Shown here one piece after another: positions 1 to 8,187 of a stretch of DNA of 28,913 nucleotides. The DNA is taken from positions 1 through 28,913 of the forward strand of contig CAKTUS010000029.1 in the NCBI GenBank assembly GCA_934621485.1, in the 5' to 3' direction. The number at the start of each line of letters is the position of its first letter. The stretch's first letter is position 1. The translations under genes were made by a program, and so were the position numbers. The notes below the pieces were generated by a model. That model had not been told where the DNA came from, ran no database searches, and saw only the letters and a program-made list of their open reading frames with translations. The DNA comes from an uncultured Clostridia bacterium (GTDB taxonomy: Bacteria > Bacillota > Clostridia > Christensenellales > Aristaeellaceae).

Positions 1-599
1 TTCTTTGCCAGTTCCGCCAACCACTTTGACGGCGTTACAATTGTCATGTTCTCAACGCCAGTAAACCATTTTTTCTTCAGATTCCACATTCTTTTCGTGT
101 TATCATAAAGCGAGGTAGGATATTCCTTATACTGAGGACAATTATGACAGCCAGTCTCCCACTTTCCACACTTTACTATAGTAAAGTGTGGACATTGCCC
201 GGTGAATGCCCAGCAATCGTGCAATGTCCATACTGTCGGAACATTACGCCTTTTTATATATGAAAACAGCATTGGTAAGTTAATATATGAATCGTGCAAA
301 TTATGAAGGTGGATGATATCCGGCTCAAATTCATCAATTTTCTTCAAAAGCCTATACGTTTCAACCCATGCAAAACAGCCATTGAACCCCGTAACCCGAG
401 CAAGAGCAACATTTACTCTACGACTATTGAATGTTCCAATTCGATAATAGCCGCAGTCCTCACCAGCATCTCGGTTCGTCGTAGTGATAGGCGCTGCGCA
501 CATTACCTCATGTCCTTGCGCTCTTGCAACTTCAGCGATTCCCATCATTATTTTTCCGGTGCTTCCCTTTGCGCCACCGTTGATCTGCACAATGCGCAT
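1..599 (-). CDS. GT4-type glycosyltransferase, N-terminal part (runs off left edge)
   Basis: The reading frame starts with ATG at 599 (MRIVQINGG) and stays open for about 199 codons to the window edge, so only the N-terminal half is present. The start has a GAGGAG ribosome site 9 nt upstream and lies 12 nt after the previous gene's stop. The opening, with its glycine-rich GGAKGSTGK loop, the DIIHLHNLHD segment and the HDCWAFTG segment, is typical of GT-B fold, GT4 family enzymes of the colanic-acid/WcaL type. A four-cysteine patch (CPHF..KC..W..GC..CP) follows, as is common in that subgroup. It probably adds a sugar from a nucleotide donor to the lipid-linked repeat unit on the cytoplasmic side. 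Donor and linkage cannot be told from this part. Confidence 0.88.
   Translation of the reverse strand, partial: MRIVQINGGAKGSTGKIMMGIAEVARAQGHEVMCAAPITTTNRDAGEDCGYYRIGTFNSRRVNVALARVTGFNGCFAWVETYRLLKKIDEFEPDIIHLHNLHDSYINLPMLFSYIKRRNVPTVWTLHDCWAFTGQCPHFTIVKCGKWETGCHNCPQYKEYPTSLYDNTKRMWNLKKKWFTGVENMTIVTPSKWLAELAK
166..191. repeat. 26-nt perfect palindrome inside the GT4 gene
   Basis: The two 13-nt halves, 166-178 (ccacactttacta) and 179-191, are exact reverse complements with no loop. The palindrome sits in frame within the GT4 gene and encodes part of the four-cysteine patch, so coding constraint may explain it. On RNA it would make a strong hairpin. Confidence 0.7.
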
Positions 600-611
600 T
601 ACTTCTACTCC

Positions 612-1418
612 TCACTGATTATCGCTAAAAAATGTATACCCTCTGCGCCTCATGATTGCCTTTGAGAGCTTGAACAGCGGCTTTGGAAGCCATTCACGCA
701 GCCATGTCCGGAATTCAATCATCCACTCATCTTTGGCTTTCATATCTTCCCGATTTCCACTATAAATTGGGTTTCCGTCAAAATACTTACGCGCTTTCGT
801 CAGCACCTTACCTTTACGAATCACATCGAGAATTGGGAATTCACCTCGTCGGCTATCCGCGCAACGGGCATTCAACTGCCACGCCATATTCGTTAACGCG
901 ACCTCATACTGCCAGGCATTCAGTGTCTTTGTCAGTGTCTTTTCCATAAAGTCTTTGCGCCAGATACCTGCGTACAGACTAACAATATAGTCGCCTGCAT
1001 TATTATCCAGAAGGAAAATGCCTGGTTCTAGTTCCTCAGCTTTCCTGTTTTTCAAGCTTTTCATCGTCATAACGAATAAGCGCAGATAATCGATCTGGTG
1101 TTCTTTCATAATTTGGATATCTTCGTTAATCACCTGAGTGGAAATTCTTTCGGTCAGGAAATAATCATCCAACGTAAAGAGAACATAGTCCGTCTTGATC
1201 AGTGGCATCACAGCCCGCAGACGCTCTGTTATTTCGGTTCCTTCACCCGCTGCAACCACTGTCACATTCTCAAACGTCCGATCCGTAGGCTTATCAGTTA
1301 CCAAAAATGTCTCCGCGTTTCGATCTGCCCAGTTTTGATTCAGGAGCAAAATATGTGCATCCCACAAATCCGAAAACTTGTCGCACGTTGAAATAATAAC
1401 CGAAAAATTGTTCTTCAT
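612..1418 (-). CDS. Putative GT-A-like glycosyltransferase of a polysaccharide locus
   Basis: The frame opens right after the upstream stop (GTG at 1439). The likelier start is ATG at 1418, giving MKNNFSVIISTCDK and 268 residues, because AGAAGG lies 10 nt upstream and the homology-like N-terminus begins there; ATG 1424 is an alternative. The N-terminal strand FSVIISTCDKFSDLWD and an LDDYFL motif near residue 90 resemble a GT-A nucleotide-sugar fold in which acidic residues bind metal. No signal peptide or membrane segment is seen, and the C-terminus is basic. It lies between two other glycosyltransferase genes in a tight operon, which supports a role in repeat-unit assembly. The exact family and sugar are not recognisable to me. 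Confidence 0.7.
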   Translation of the reverse strand: MKNNFSVIISTCDKFSDLWDAHILLLNQNWADRNAETFLVTDKPTDRTFENVTVVAAGEGTEITERLRAVMPLIKTDYVLFTLDDYFLTERISTQVINEDIQIMKEHQIDYLRLFVMTMKSLKNRKAEELEPGIFLLDNNAGDYIVSLYAGIWRKDFMEKTLTKTLNAWQYEVALTNMAWQLNARCADSRRGEFPILDVIRKGKVLTKARKYFDGNPIYSGNREDMKAKDEWMIEFRTWLREWLPKPLFKLSKAIMRRRGYTFFSDNQ

Positions 1419-1439
1419 TACCATGTATCCTTCTACCAC

Positions 1440-2738
1440 TCATTTCATATGCTGGATTGCCTTTGCGATTACATTTTCCGAATTCTTGCAACTCGCTTGT
1501 AAATTGTGGTGCTCTCTCGTCATCACAATCGCCTGATCGTAGTATTTCTTCTGAAGTTTCTGATCCGAAATCAGCCGTTTGATGGAATCAACCAATTTAT
1601 CTTTGTCTGTGCATACCATTGCTGCATTTGTTGATTGCATATACTCAATAATACCGCTTTCCAGTGAACCATATGTAAGGATTGATGCTCCACTAGCTAA
1701 TGCATCGGCGGCTTTCGTAGAGAGTGAGTATCGAGAAAGATTGATGTCCTTTTCTTCAAAGCCCTCTACGATAACCGTTATGTCGCTTTCCGCCATGCGC
1801 TTTTGAACCTGTGCATACGGCACAGATCCCATATATTTGACATTACGATTATTCTTGAATACGGAGTAGACTTGCTCGTCCTTTTCGTTGGAGTAAACCT
1901 CCAGCATAAATTCCGGATTGATTTTTCCAAGCGCGAACCCGATATCATTCAAGGAATTATTGCGTCCCATACCGATATTTCCAAAATAGGTTATGACGGG
2001 GCAATCTTTGTTAATTACACTGAATGGTTTACGCTGAACGGTAGAAGTCAAATACACCGTCTCTCCATCCAGGCCGAATTCCGAATTATACTTATTGCGA
2101 ATCTTATCACTGATATAGATTGCGCTACCCGGCCATGCCAAAACCTTATCAATCAGCTTCTTATAGGTCTTTTTATACAGATGATAAATAGGATTCAGTG
2201 TCTTCTCCACATTGAAATAGTAGTCATCACCAATGCAGGAGACAATTGGCACGTTATATCTCTTGGCTACATACATTGCAATTTGTGGGATAAAATAATC
2301 ATCCGAAAAAGCCAGAAATACACATTCCGGTTTGAAATCGTCTAACCATTGATTTAGTTTCTCTGTACACCAGAATTTCTTCCGCCAAAGAATTCCACGG
2401 AGCAAATGCGTAAGCGGCGTATGTTTTCCACCGAACTTGTATGCAGCTTCTGCCTTTGCATCACCAAGTTCCAAATCATTGTCCTTCCACTCAGTATCAA
2501 GCTCATCATAGTGATAAATCACACCGGTATCGACTTTTTTACCCATCCAGCGCTGCAATACCCGATGGTCTGTAATTTGGAAAAGTGTTTCACAATGTCC
2601 CTTACAGGGTTTCTTTGTGTTGGAGAATATCTGTGCGATATTTTCTTTTTCCCAGTAGTGAAAGTACGCATCAAAAGCGCGCGACGTTGATTTTGTGTTA
2701 TATGGAACTGTTCCTACAATCAGCACTCTTGGATGCAT
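1440..2738 (-). CDS. GT-B fold glycosyltransferase (GT4-like)
   Basis: This gene encodes 432 residues. It starts at ATG 2738 with AAGGAG 7 nt upstream. The N-terminal MHPRVLIVGTVPYN and the central CVFLAFSDDYF and SCIGDDYYFN segments fit the acceptor half of a GT-B fold. The C-terminal half has ITYFGNIGMGRN, a VKYMGSVPYAQVQ strand-loop, and the pattern STKAADALASGASILTYG, which matches the donor-binding E/K-x7 region of GT4 enzymes. No transmembrane segment is apparent. It probably transfers a sugar to the lipid-linked intermediate in the cytoplasm. It sits directly downstream of the disrupted acyltransferase and upstream of another transferase on the same strand. Confidence 0.82.
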   Translation of the reverse strand: MHPRVLIVGTVPYNTKSTSRAFDAYFHYWEKENIAQIFSNTKKPCKGHCETLFQITDHRVLQRWMGKKVDTGVIYHYDELDTEWKDNDLELGDAKAEAAYKFGGKHTPLTHLLRGILWRKKFWCTEKLNQWLDDFKPECVFLAFSDDYFIPQIAMYVAKRYNVPIVSCIGDDYYFNVEKTLNPIYHLYKKTYKKLIDKVLAWPGSAIYISDKIRNKYNSEFGLDGETVYLTSTVQRKPFSVINKDCPVITYFGNIGMGRNNSLNDIGFALGKINPEFMLEVYSNEKDEQVYSVFKNNRNVKYMGSVPYAQVQKRMAESDITVIVEGFEEKDINLSRYSLSTKAADALASGASILTYGSLESGIIEYMQSTNAAMVCTDKDKLVDSIKRLISDQKLQKKYYDQAIVMTREHHNLQASCKNSENVIAKAIQHMK

Positions 2739-2758
2739 ATTGTTTCTCCTTTGACTCT

Positions 2759-3000
2759 TTACCGAATATTCAATACTCTCTTCAGAACTGTATTCTGATT
2801 GAGCAAGCTAATAACAACTGCACACAGTCCTACTGTTAACGCAAAGTTTCCAGCCGTTAATAGATAACCTTCAATGCTGCTAAATTGAACTACAACATCA
2901 CTTTTAAAGATATTGAGCAGCAGACCGTGTATCATATAGATTTCTAGACTTCTCTTTCCTGCCCACAAAAAGAAATTTCTTACTTTCTCTTTCCCGTTAG
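2759..3000 (-). pseudogene. Second acyltransferase-3 C-terminal tail (tail B), no N-terminal part
   Basis: In the third reading frame the DNA encodes a segment running from KEKVRNFFLWAGKRS through LEIYMIHGLLL to LKRVLNIR, then a stop. This is the C-terminal end of an acyltransferase-3 protein: the conserved W-x-G-K-x-S-L-E-I-Y-x-x-H motif followed by two hydrophobic segments. It parallels tail A, which lies immediately upstream in a different frame; shared features include WxGKxSLE, NxxLTV and LNxN. There is no ribosome site and no N-terminal catalytic half of its own. It is either the remnant of a second acyltransferase gene or a silent alternative tail. The longer open frame reaching 3193 is out-of-frame sequence over tail A. 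Confidence 0.7.
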
Positions 3001-3192
3001 CACAAATCTCATCACTTTGTTTCTGTTTAGTGCCATTATTATCATCGCTGTGAGCGCCACCGTAATAAGGTAGTTCACCAACACCAGAGTCAGTCCCACT
3101 GGACTGTAAAGGATCGGGGTTCTGTCCAGCTTGATCATACTGAGAAGTAGGTAATGCGTGAGGTACACTTCCAGCGAATGCTTTCCGACCCA
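2980..3192 (-). pseudogene. Native C-terminal tail (tail A) of the acyltransferase, out of frame
   Basis: Reading from 3192 gives WVGKHSLEVYLTHYLLL, then a hydrophobic stretch and FVLTGKRK with a stop at 2980. This is what an acyltransferase-3 C-terminus should look like. It is in a different frame from the upstream body. Adding one G to the G7 tract at 3203-3209 joins the two through a GGGTLAW linker and gives a protein of roughly 343 residues, the usual size for the family. The lesion is therefore a single-base length change in a homopolymer. Confidence 0.8.
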
Positions 3193-4010
3193 TGCAAGAG
3201 TACCCCCCCGATTTTATCGGAGAAGATTCCCTTGCAAAGCCCGCATACTGCTATGCAGCCTGCCAGCGAAGTAGCCGCACGCAAAATAATGGCAATGCCG
3301 CTATCCGACATTTCGTAAAGAGAATACCTAAGAATGACATACAGCCAAATCACGAAGCAGACCGCAACCACACAATCGACAATCTTTTTACCGTTCTCAG
3401 ACCTCTTGATTTTGTCATCAACCTGACCATACAAAAATCCGGCATAGTAGAAAGGCATATAATAAAGCGTCAACTTGATGGCAAAGAATGAGAGTCCCAA
3501 AAGCACACCAATTCCAACTAGCAAAACCATACCCGCCAGGTAACACGCCAAAAGCACTGCTTGTTTTTTCAGCACATTTTCTTTGCTTAAACGCTCTGAA
3601 ATGAAAGATGCAATGCCAAAAATCATGCTAATGGTCCAAATTGTTGCCAAGAACCAATATCCAGAGTCCATGCTCCACAAGAGACTTCTAATATTTAGAA
3701 ATCCATCTTGTCCAAAGATAATGCCTCGAACCACAAAACTCCAAATAGCCCAAGGTAGCATATAGGCAATCGTCCGACGCTTTACATATTTCCACAGCCC
3801 CCGGCTGTCAGAAATCGGACGGCTATATTTCGTTACATATCCGCTAATTAAAATAAACAGTGGCATCTGTAATGACCAGATGATGTTGAAAAGAAAACTC
3901 TTCTGCGAATCAACAGTGCATCCGGTCATCGTATGCCCCAGGACAACCAAAAGCATCGCTATGCCACGCATAATATCAACAAACTGATTTCGTCCCTCTG
4001 CTTTTTCCAC
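3135..4010 (-). CDS. Acyltransferase-3 family membrane acetyltransferase, C-terminally frameshifted
   Basis: The gene starts with GTG at 4010, overlapping the upstream gene by 35 nt. The frame as read gives 291 residues. The N-terminus NQFVDIMRGIAMLLVVLGHT is the acyltransferase-3 signature: R-G-I-A then the catalytic H. About eight further hydrophobic segments follow. The family O-acetylates or otherwise acylates cell-surface sugars in the membrane. The last 25 or so residues after the G7 tract (3203-3209) are hydrophilic and unlike the family; the natural ending lies in another frame (tail A). As written the protein lacks its last membrane segments and is probably inactive. One added G would restore it. 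A sequencing error at the homopolymer cannot be excluded. Confidence 0.85.
   Translation of the reverse strand: MEKAEGRNQFVDIMRGIAMLLVVLGHTMTGCTVDSQKSFLFNIIWSLQMPLFILISGYVTKYSRPISDSRGLWKYVKRRTIAYMLPWAIWSFVVRGIIFGQDGFLNIRSLLWSMDSGYWFLATIWTISMIFGIASFISERLSKENVLKKQAVLLACYLAGMVLLVGIGVLLGLSFFAIKLTLYYMPFYYAGFLYGQVDDKIKRSENGKKIVDCVVAVCFVIWLYVILRYSLYEMSDSGIAIILRAATSLAGCIAVCGLCKGIFSDKIGGVLLHGSESIRWKCTSRITYFSV
3203..3209. repeat. Homopolymer tract (C7 on +, G7 in the coding strand)
   Basis: Seven consecutive C on the plus strand lie exactly where the acyltransferase frame is lost. A length of eight restores the full-length frame. Homopolymer G tracts in coding DNA are classical sites of slipped-strand length change, so this is a candidate ON/OFF switch, with the reported state OFF. 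Confidence 0.75.
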
Positions 4011-4866
4011 GTTCTAACTGTACCCTCAGTCTTTCAAGTATTTGTCGGTCAATATCCATATCAAATTTTCTTGCAATAATTTTATCCGTATTTTTTAAGT
4101 CCTCAAAATCTGAAATCATCAATGTCTTAGGACTACTCTTTCCCTCTTCCCACTTAATGTAATGTAAATAAGGCTTCACACTGCTTGCATACGGAGAATT
4201 CATCACTAATGTTTGAAAGAAGCACTCATCCGCACATAACGACCTTTCAAAAAAGCTTTGATACTCTGGGTGTTGCTCCATATATGCTTTAACCCAGATG
4301 ATTGTCTTATTATTCAAGCACCACCACGATGATCCAAAAAAATAGTGAACATTATTGGGTGCTGTTCTTTTCGCCATGGAAAATGTATGATTCCACCCAC
4401 CTGTAGCGTATACTAGAATATTCTTTAGAATCTTCTGCCATATCTTTCTACCAATAACTGTACATGGGAAGAAGATGTCGTTTCTCTTTTCGAACGTCTT
4501 AACCGTAGAACATTCAATGAAGTTATCATCTTTATGCGCATCAAAAAACTTCACGATTTCTTCAACAGGCCTCAATGGAAAGTCCTGTCCACTGATTAAG
4601 AAATAATGGCTGTACCCCCTAGAAATGGAAGCATTTAGCAAATTCAATGTTGCCTTTACTTGGCTAAATTGTGCCCACTGAACATCAACACAGTCTCGCT
4701 TTGGAAGAAGATAAATCCCCGTGTCCTTCTCAATGTCACCCCTAATGCTTTCACTCTTGGAATCCACATGAACAAAAACATCAACCTGTGGATGCTTTAG
4801 TGCTTTCAGCAGAAGATTAATCTGCTCCGGATTTTTGTGGCATTGTATTAAAAAGGCAATCTTCAT
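3976..4866 (-). CDS. Core-2/I-branching-type (GT14-like) glycosyltransferase
   Basis: This gene encodes 296 residues. It starts at ATG 4866, 2 nt after the previous stop, with GAGGAA serving as ribosome site inside the preceding gene's end. The N-terminus MKIAFLIQCHKNPEQINLLL, the strand VDVFVHVDSKS, the segment YFLISGQDFPLRP and the later FFGSSWWCLN are hallmarks of bacterial GT14 proteins related to beta-1,6-N-acetylglucosaminyltransferases. In capsule and exopolysaccharide loci such enzymes add side branches. It sits between a GT2 and an acyltransferase that overlaps its 3' end, consistent with decoration of the repeat unit. The actual donor (GlcNAc, xylose or other) is inferred only from the family. 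Confidence 0.88.
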   Translation of the reverse strand: MKIAFLIQCHKNPEQINLLLKALKHPQVDVFVHVDSKSESIRGDIEKDTGIYLLPKRDCVDVQWAQFSQVKATLNLLNASISRGYSHYFLISGQDFPLRPVEEIVKFFDAHKDDNFIECSTVKTFEKRNDIFFPCTVIGRKIWQKILKNILVYATGGWNHTFSMAKRTAPNNVHYFFGSSWWCLNNKTIIWVKAYMEQHPEYQSFFERSLCADECFFQTLVMNSPYASSVKPYLHYIKWEEGKSSPKTLMISDFEDLKNTDKIIARKFDMDIDRQILERLRVQLERGKSRGTKSVC

Positions 4867-4868
4867 CG

Positions 4869-5693
4869 TTAATTCCTCAGCACATTCTTAAACATAAACT
4901 TCCGCAGCCAGTTTGGAGCCAGCGATGATCCACTGCGGATCACGCAGCTCTTTATGTACTGACCATTCCCGATAAAACCTTGCTGCTTCATAAACTTGAA
5001 CAGCCTCGCCTGCGTCTTGGCATATTTCCAACCGGCACGCCGTAGGTACATATCTGAGCCAGCTCTCATATGGAGCAGCGGCTCTTGGATGTTGTAGCCC
5101 TGATACCCGGCCATCAGCATCCGGAGCCAGAGGTAATAATCCTCCAGCAGATAGAAATCCTGATAAGAGTCAGCCGCCTCGACTGCTGTTTTTTTATACA
5201 TGACGCAAGGATGATTAAATGGGTTTCGTTTCTTTGCGAATTCTACAATTTCTGCATTGGTTTCAGGTGGTACTCGCCTTGTATCAACAATATCTGGGTT
5301 AGTTGTAAACTCCTCTACAATGCCTGAGCAAATACTCACTTCTGGGTGTGTGTTAAACACGTTCATCTGTTTCTCGCAACGATTTGGGTATGCGATGTCA
5401 TCACTGTCCATCCGGGCAACCAACTCATTTTTGCAATGCTTGATGCCTTCATTCAGTGCATTACCAAGTCCGCCGTTTCGTGTTAATCTCACAACATGCA
5501 GCCTATCGCCCATCTCCTGCTTCTTTTCACTAATCACTGCATCCAATACATCATTCAACGGGCCATCACACACCAACACAAAATCATTTGTCGGGAATGT
5601 CTGTGCCTGAACGCTCTCAATTGCTTGTTTCAAATACTCTGGCTTCTCTTTGTGGTATACCGACATGAGAACTGAGTATTCTCCAACATTCAT
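4869..5693 (-). CDS. GT2 family glycosyltransferase
   Basis: The likely start is ATG 5693 (MNVGEYSVLMSVYHKE, 274 residues) with AGTAGG 5 nt upstream; a GTG at 5699 is in frame and would add two residues. The GT-A fold is clear: SVLMSVYHKEKPEYLKQAI at the N-terminus, VCDGP, NGGLGNALNEGI, then ARMDSDDIAYPNR containing the DxD metal and nucleotide-sugar site near residue 100. LLEDYYLWLRM follows, with the ED catalytic-base region. These features match bacterial GT2 enzymes of the amylovoran/capsule side-chain group. It is the first gene of the AT-richer transferase block, lying after a 340-nt gap from the initiating sugar transferase. Confidence 0.92.
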   Translation of the reverse strand: MNVGEYSVLMSVYHKEKPEYLKQAIESVQAQTFPTNDFVLVCDGPLNDVLDAVISEKKQEMGDRLHVVRLTRNGGLGNALNEGIKHCKNELVARMDSDDIAYPNRCEKQMNVFNTHPEVSICSGIVEEFTTNPDIVDTRRVPPETNAEIVEFAKKRNPFNHPCVMYKKTAVEAADSYQDFYLLEDYYLWLRMLMAGYQGYNIQEPLLHMRAGSDMYLRRAGWKYAKTQARLFKFMKQQGFIGNGQYIKSCVIRSGSSLAPNWLRKFMFKNVLRN

Positions 5694-5699
5694 AAACAC

Positions 5700-6038
5700 C
5701 TACTTCCTCTCTTGAATTTAAAATGGTGCAGGCCAATCTCGAATAGTCTGAAATTTTTCTTTATATAAAGCGCTTATATCCTGTAATCACGGCATAAGCA
5801 CTATAATTATGTGTCTATACAACTTAATTACTACGATTGATCCTGTCTGGTCAGGTCTTTTCATCCCGCCATGAAAGCCCATTCGTTTATTCCAAACCAT
5901 CCATTTTTACTAAAAACTTCATGTACCTTCCTGACATTTTCTTCAAGCATAGCTTCAAAAGCAGATAATACTGCCAACAATTTCCCTCCCCGATAGCACA
6001 CTCTGTAAACTCACCATGTTTCACCTCTCCATTCCCCT
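5700..6038 (-). other. Gene-poor gap between initiating transferase and GT block; possible coding relic
   Basis: No convincing gene is present. On the minus strand about 50 codons stay open, reading LLAVLSAFEAMLEEN and ending NEWAFMAG, preceded by GGGAGG and a TTG. This may be the remnant of a lost gene or chance. Base composition changes here: the DNA left of it is clearly AT-richer. I see no clear promoter or terminator, so the transferase block may be read through from upstream. Confidence 0.4.
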
Positions 6039-7415
6039 CTAACCAGCCCTTTTCTCACTGCTATCCTGCCGTATTGCAATAACAGCGCCTTCCGAAATCC
6101 CCTCCGTACTCCCCGGCACAAACAGGATTCTCACCGTTGCAAAGAGAAGCTTCAAGTCCTCTACCAGGGACATTTGGTTGATGTACATCAGATCCATTTT
6201 CAGCTTATCCTTGGGCTCGGTGTTATATCGGCCATACACCTGCGCCATCCCGGTCAGGCCGGCTTTCACCTGAAGCCGCAGATTAAAAGTAGGCATCAGC
6301 TGCTCATACTGCTTGGCTATTTCCGGACGCTCCGGCCTGGGGCCGACAAAGCTCATGTCGCCACAAAGAATGTTGAACAGCTGCGGCAGTTCATCCAAAT
6401 GGACGGCACGAAGAATGCGGCCAATCGCCGTAACGCGGTCATCGTGCTCAGTTGCCAAACGCGCAATGCCGTCCCTCTCTGCGTCTACCTGCATGGAGCG
6501 GAATTTGAGAATCTGAAAACGCTTTCCGTCCTCCGTCAGTCGAATCTGCTTATAAAGCACCGGGCCGTGATCGCAGGCCTTCACCGCAATGGTTATTATC
6601 AACATCAATGGGCTGCTAATGATAATACCGATAAGAGCCAGCACAATGTCTACCGCTCGTTTGCCAATGGCGTACTCCGGGCGCGGCATGGCCCGTTTCA
6701 CGCTCATGATCGGAATACTGAAGGACTGTAGATGCTGAGCGCCCGCAATCAGAATGTCGCCGATATGCGGAATAAAGTAGCAGTTCACACCCCGGTCAAT
6801 GCACGCTTTCACAACTCCGTTGCGCATCGTTGCCTCAATACCGGCAATGACAACCGCCTCCTGTCCCTCCAGCTGCGGAAGAATGTCGTGAATCGATTCA
6901 GGAGCTTCGATTTTTCGCCTCACCCGGAAACGCTTTTCAAACGAAAGCATCTCGCTCAGCTTGGATAAGTCCTCGTTCGTCTCGTAAATCACCAGAGTTC
7001 TCATAGGCGGGTGCAGTTGAAAATACAGTTTGTTTGCCGCCAGGCACCATACAGCGCAGACAAACGTCTGCACACAAAGCACAAAAAAGACTGGCAGAAT
7101 GTTCAGCAGCCGCAGTTGAATGATGCAGGCAAACAGATAGGTGATGCCATTGCTGAACAGGTTGGCCAACAGCTGCGCAAAAAAAATCTCTCCCGCACGG
7201 AAGATGCCGATTTGGTATACATTATAAGTTCTGTATAAAAAGCTGGATACAACAACATAGCAGGCGCACACGGCAAGGCATACGGTTTGCGCATCCTCCC
7301 CCTCCAGTTGTGGCACGCACCACAGGAACCAGGCGGTCATCATGATTCCTGTGGTTAAGCAGAAATGGAGTAAGCACATTCCCCTCATTTTGATAGAATT
7401 GCGCATCTTTGCCAT
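6039..7415 (-). CDS. Undecaprenyl-phosphate sugar-1-phosphate transferase (polyisoprenyl-P hexose-1-P transferase)
   Basis: This gene encodes 458 residues. Four hydrophobic segments (about 13-33, 44-60, 76-100 and 104-130) are followed by a cytoplasmic nucleotide-binding-like domain. A further membrane segment at about 254-277 precedes the bacterial sugar-transferase domain with KFRSM (304-308), DELPQLFN (341-348) and SFVGPRPER (355-363). This is the WbaP/CpsE/EpsL layout. The enzyme starts repeat-unit synthesis by moving a sugar-1-phosphate from UDP-sugar onto undecaprenyl phosphate at the inner face of the membrane. It follows the CpsB gene after about 80 nt on the same strand and ends the GC-richer conserved half of the locus. 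Which sugar it uses cannot be deduced. Confidence 0.95.
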   Translation of the reverse strand: MAKMRNSIKMRGMCLLHFCLTTGIMMTAWFLWCVPQLEGEDAQTVCLAVCACYVVVSSFLYRTYNVYQIGIFRAGEIFFAQLLANLFSNGITYLFACIIQLRLLNILPVFFVLCVQTFVCAVWCLAANKLYFQLHPPMRTLVIYETNEDLSKLSEMLSFEKRFRVRRKIEAPESIHDILPQLEGQEAVVIAGIEATMRNGVVKACIDRGVNCYFIPHIGDILIAGAQHLQSFSIPIMSVKRAMPRPEYAIGKRAVDIVLALIGIIISSPLMLIITIAVKACDHGPVLYKQIRLTEDGKRFQILKFRSMQVDAERDGIARLATEHDDRVTAIGRILRAVHLDELPQLFNILCGDMSFVGPRPERPEIAKQYEQLMPTFNLRLQVKAGLTGMAQVYGRYNTEPKDKLKMDLMYINQMSLVEDLKLLFATVRILFVPGSTEGISEGAVIAIRQDSSEKRAG

Positions 7416-7497
7416 ACAGAATCACACTCTCTATTTGGGTGTTTTGTCGATTGAAAACAGCGGGCATAAAGCACGAAATCAGTGTGTGAAAACGATG

Positions 7498-8187
7498 TCA
7501 ACAGACTCCGAAAAGCCGTTGCAAATAGGCTTCATCGCAATGGCTTTCAAGCGTTGTATAGGTTTGCTTCATGCAGGTCTTTCGCCGGCCGCAGTCGTGG
7601 CTGTCGCTTGCAATCCAGTCGATGATTTCATCACGAAGCCATTTGCGCGTCTGCAGCTTTTTCCGCAACCCGTTGGGATGGAGAATGGTATCGCCATTCA
7701 GCTGATAAAAAACGGAGCTTTGCTCTTTCAGGCGATAAAGCTTTGTGCCGCTGAGCGCTCCATAGCGCTCTACATGAGCAAGAACCGGCACATATCCGCT
7801 GCGTTCCAGCAGCTTCACCCCTGCGGCGATCTCCTCATAGGGAATGGCGGGAGCAAACTCCAGCAGCACCTGCCGGGAATCTGCCAAGGTGGGAAGGGAA
7901 TGCTTGCTGAGATACTGAGGCAGCGCAGGCGTATACAAAAGCTCTGCGCCGGCATATAGCTCGATGGCATAGCCCCTTTGACGGCAATATTCCCTTGCCT
8001 CCGCCAGGCGGCGGAGACAAGCGTCCTCGTCAAACGGTTCAATTCCGGGAGTCATATGAGGCGTCGCCACCAGCTTTGTTACTCCGTCCGCCCAGGAAGC
8101 GTCCAGCATAGCCTCCATTTCCGCTTTTGTCTGTGCGCCGTCGTCCATGCCATATAGAAAATGAGCGTGAATATCGGAAAACCCCAT
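7498..8187 (-). CDS. cpsB: CpsB/YwqE-type PHP-domain protein-tyrosine phosphatase
   Basis: This gene encodes 229 residues. Its start codon overlaps the CpsD stop by one base (TAATG). The PHP metal motifs are in order: DIHAHFLYGMDDGA near residue 5, VATPHMTPG near 41, an E in GAELL, LAHVERY, and SDSHD near 195. These ligate the metal cluster of the CpsB/YwqE family. Such enzymes dephosphorylate the tyrosine-rich tail of the CpsD kinase and so control polymer length and output. The position directly after CpsD supports that pairing. Confidence 0.93.
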   Translation of the reverse strand: MGFSDIHAHFLYGMDDGAQTKAEMEAMLDASWADGVTKLVATPHMTPGIEPFDEDACLRRLAEAREYCRQRGYAIELYAGAELLYTPALPQYLSKHSLPTLADSRQVLLEFAPAIPYEEIAAGVKLLERSGYVPVLAHVERYGALSGTKLYRLKEQSSVFYQLNGDTILHPNGLRKKLQTRKWLRDEIIDWIASDSHDCGRRKTCMKQTYTTLESHCDEAYLQRLFGVC

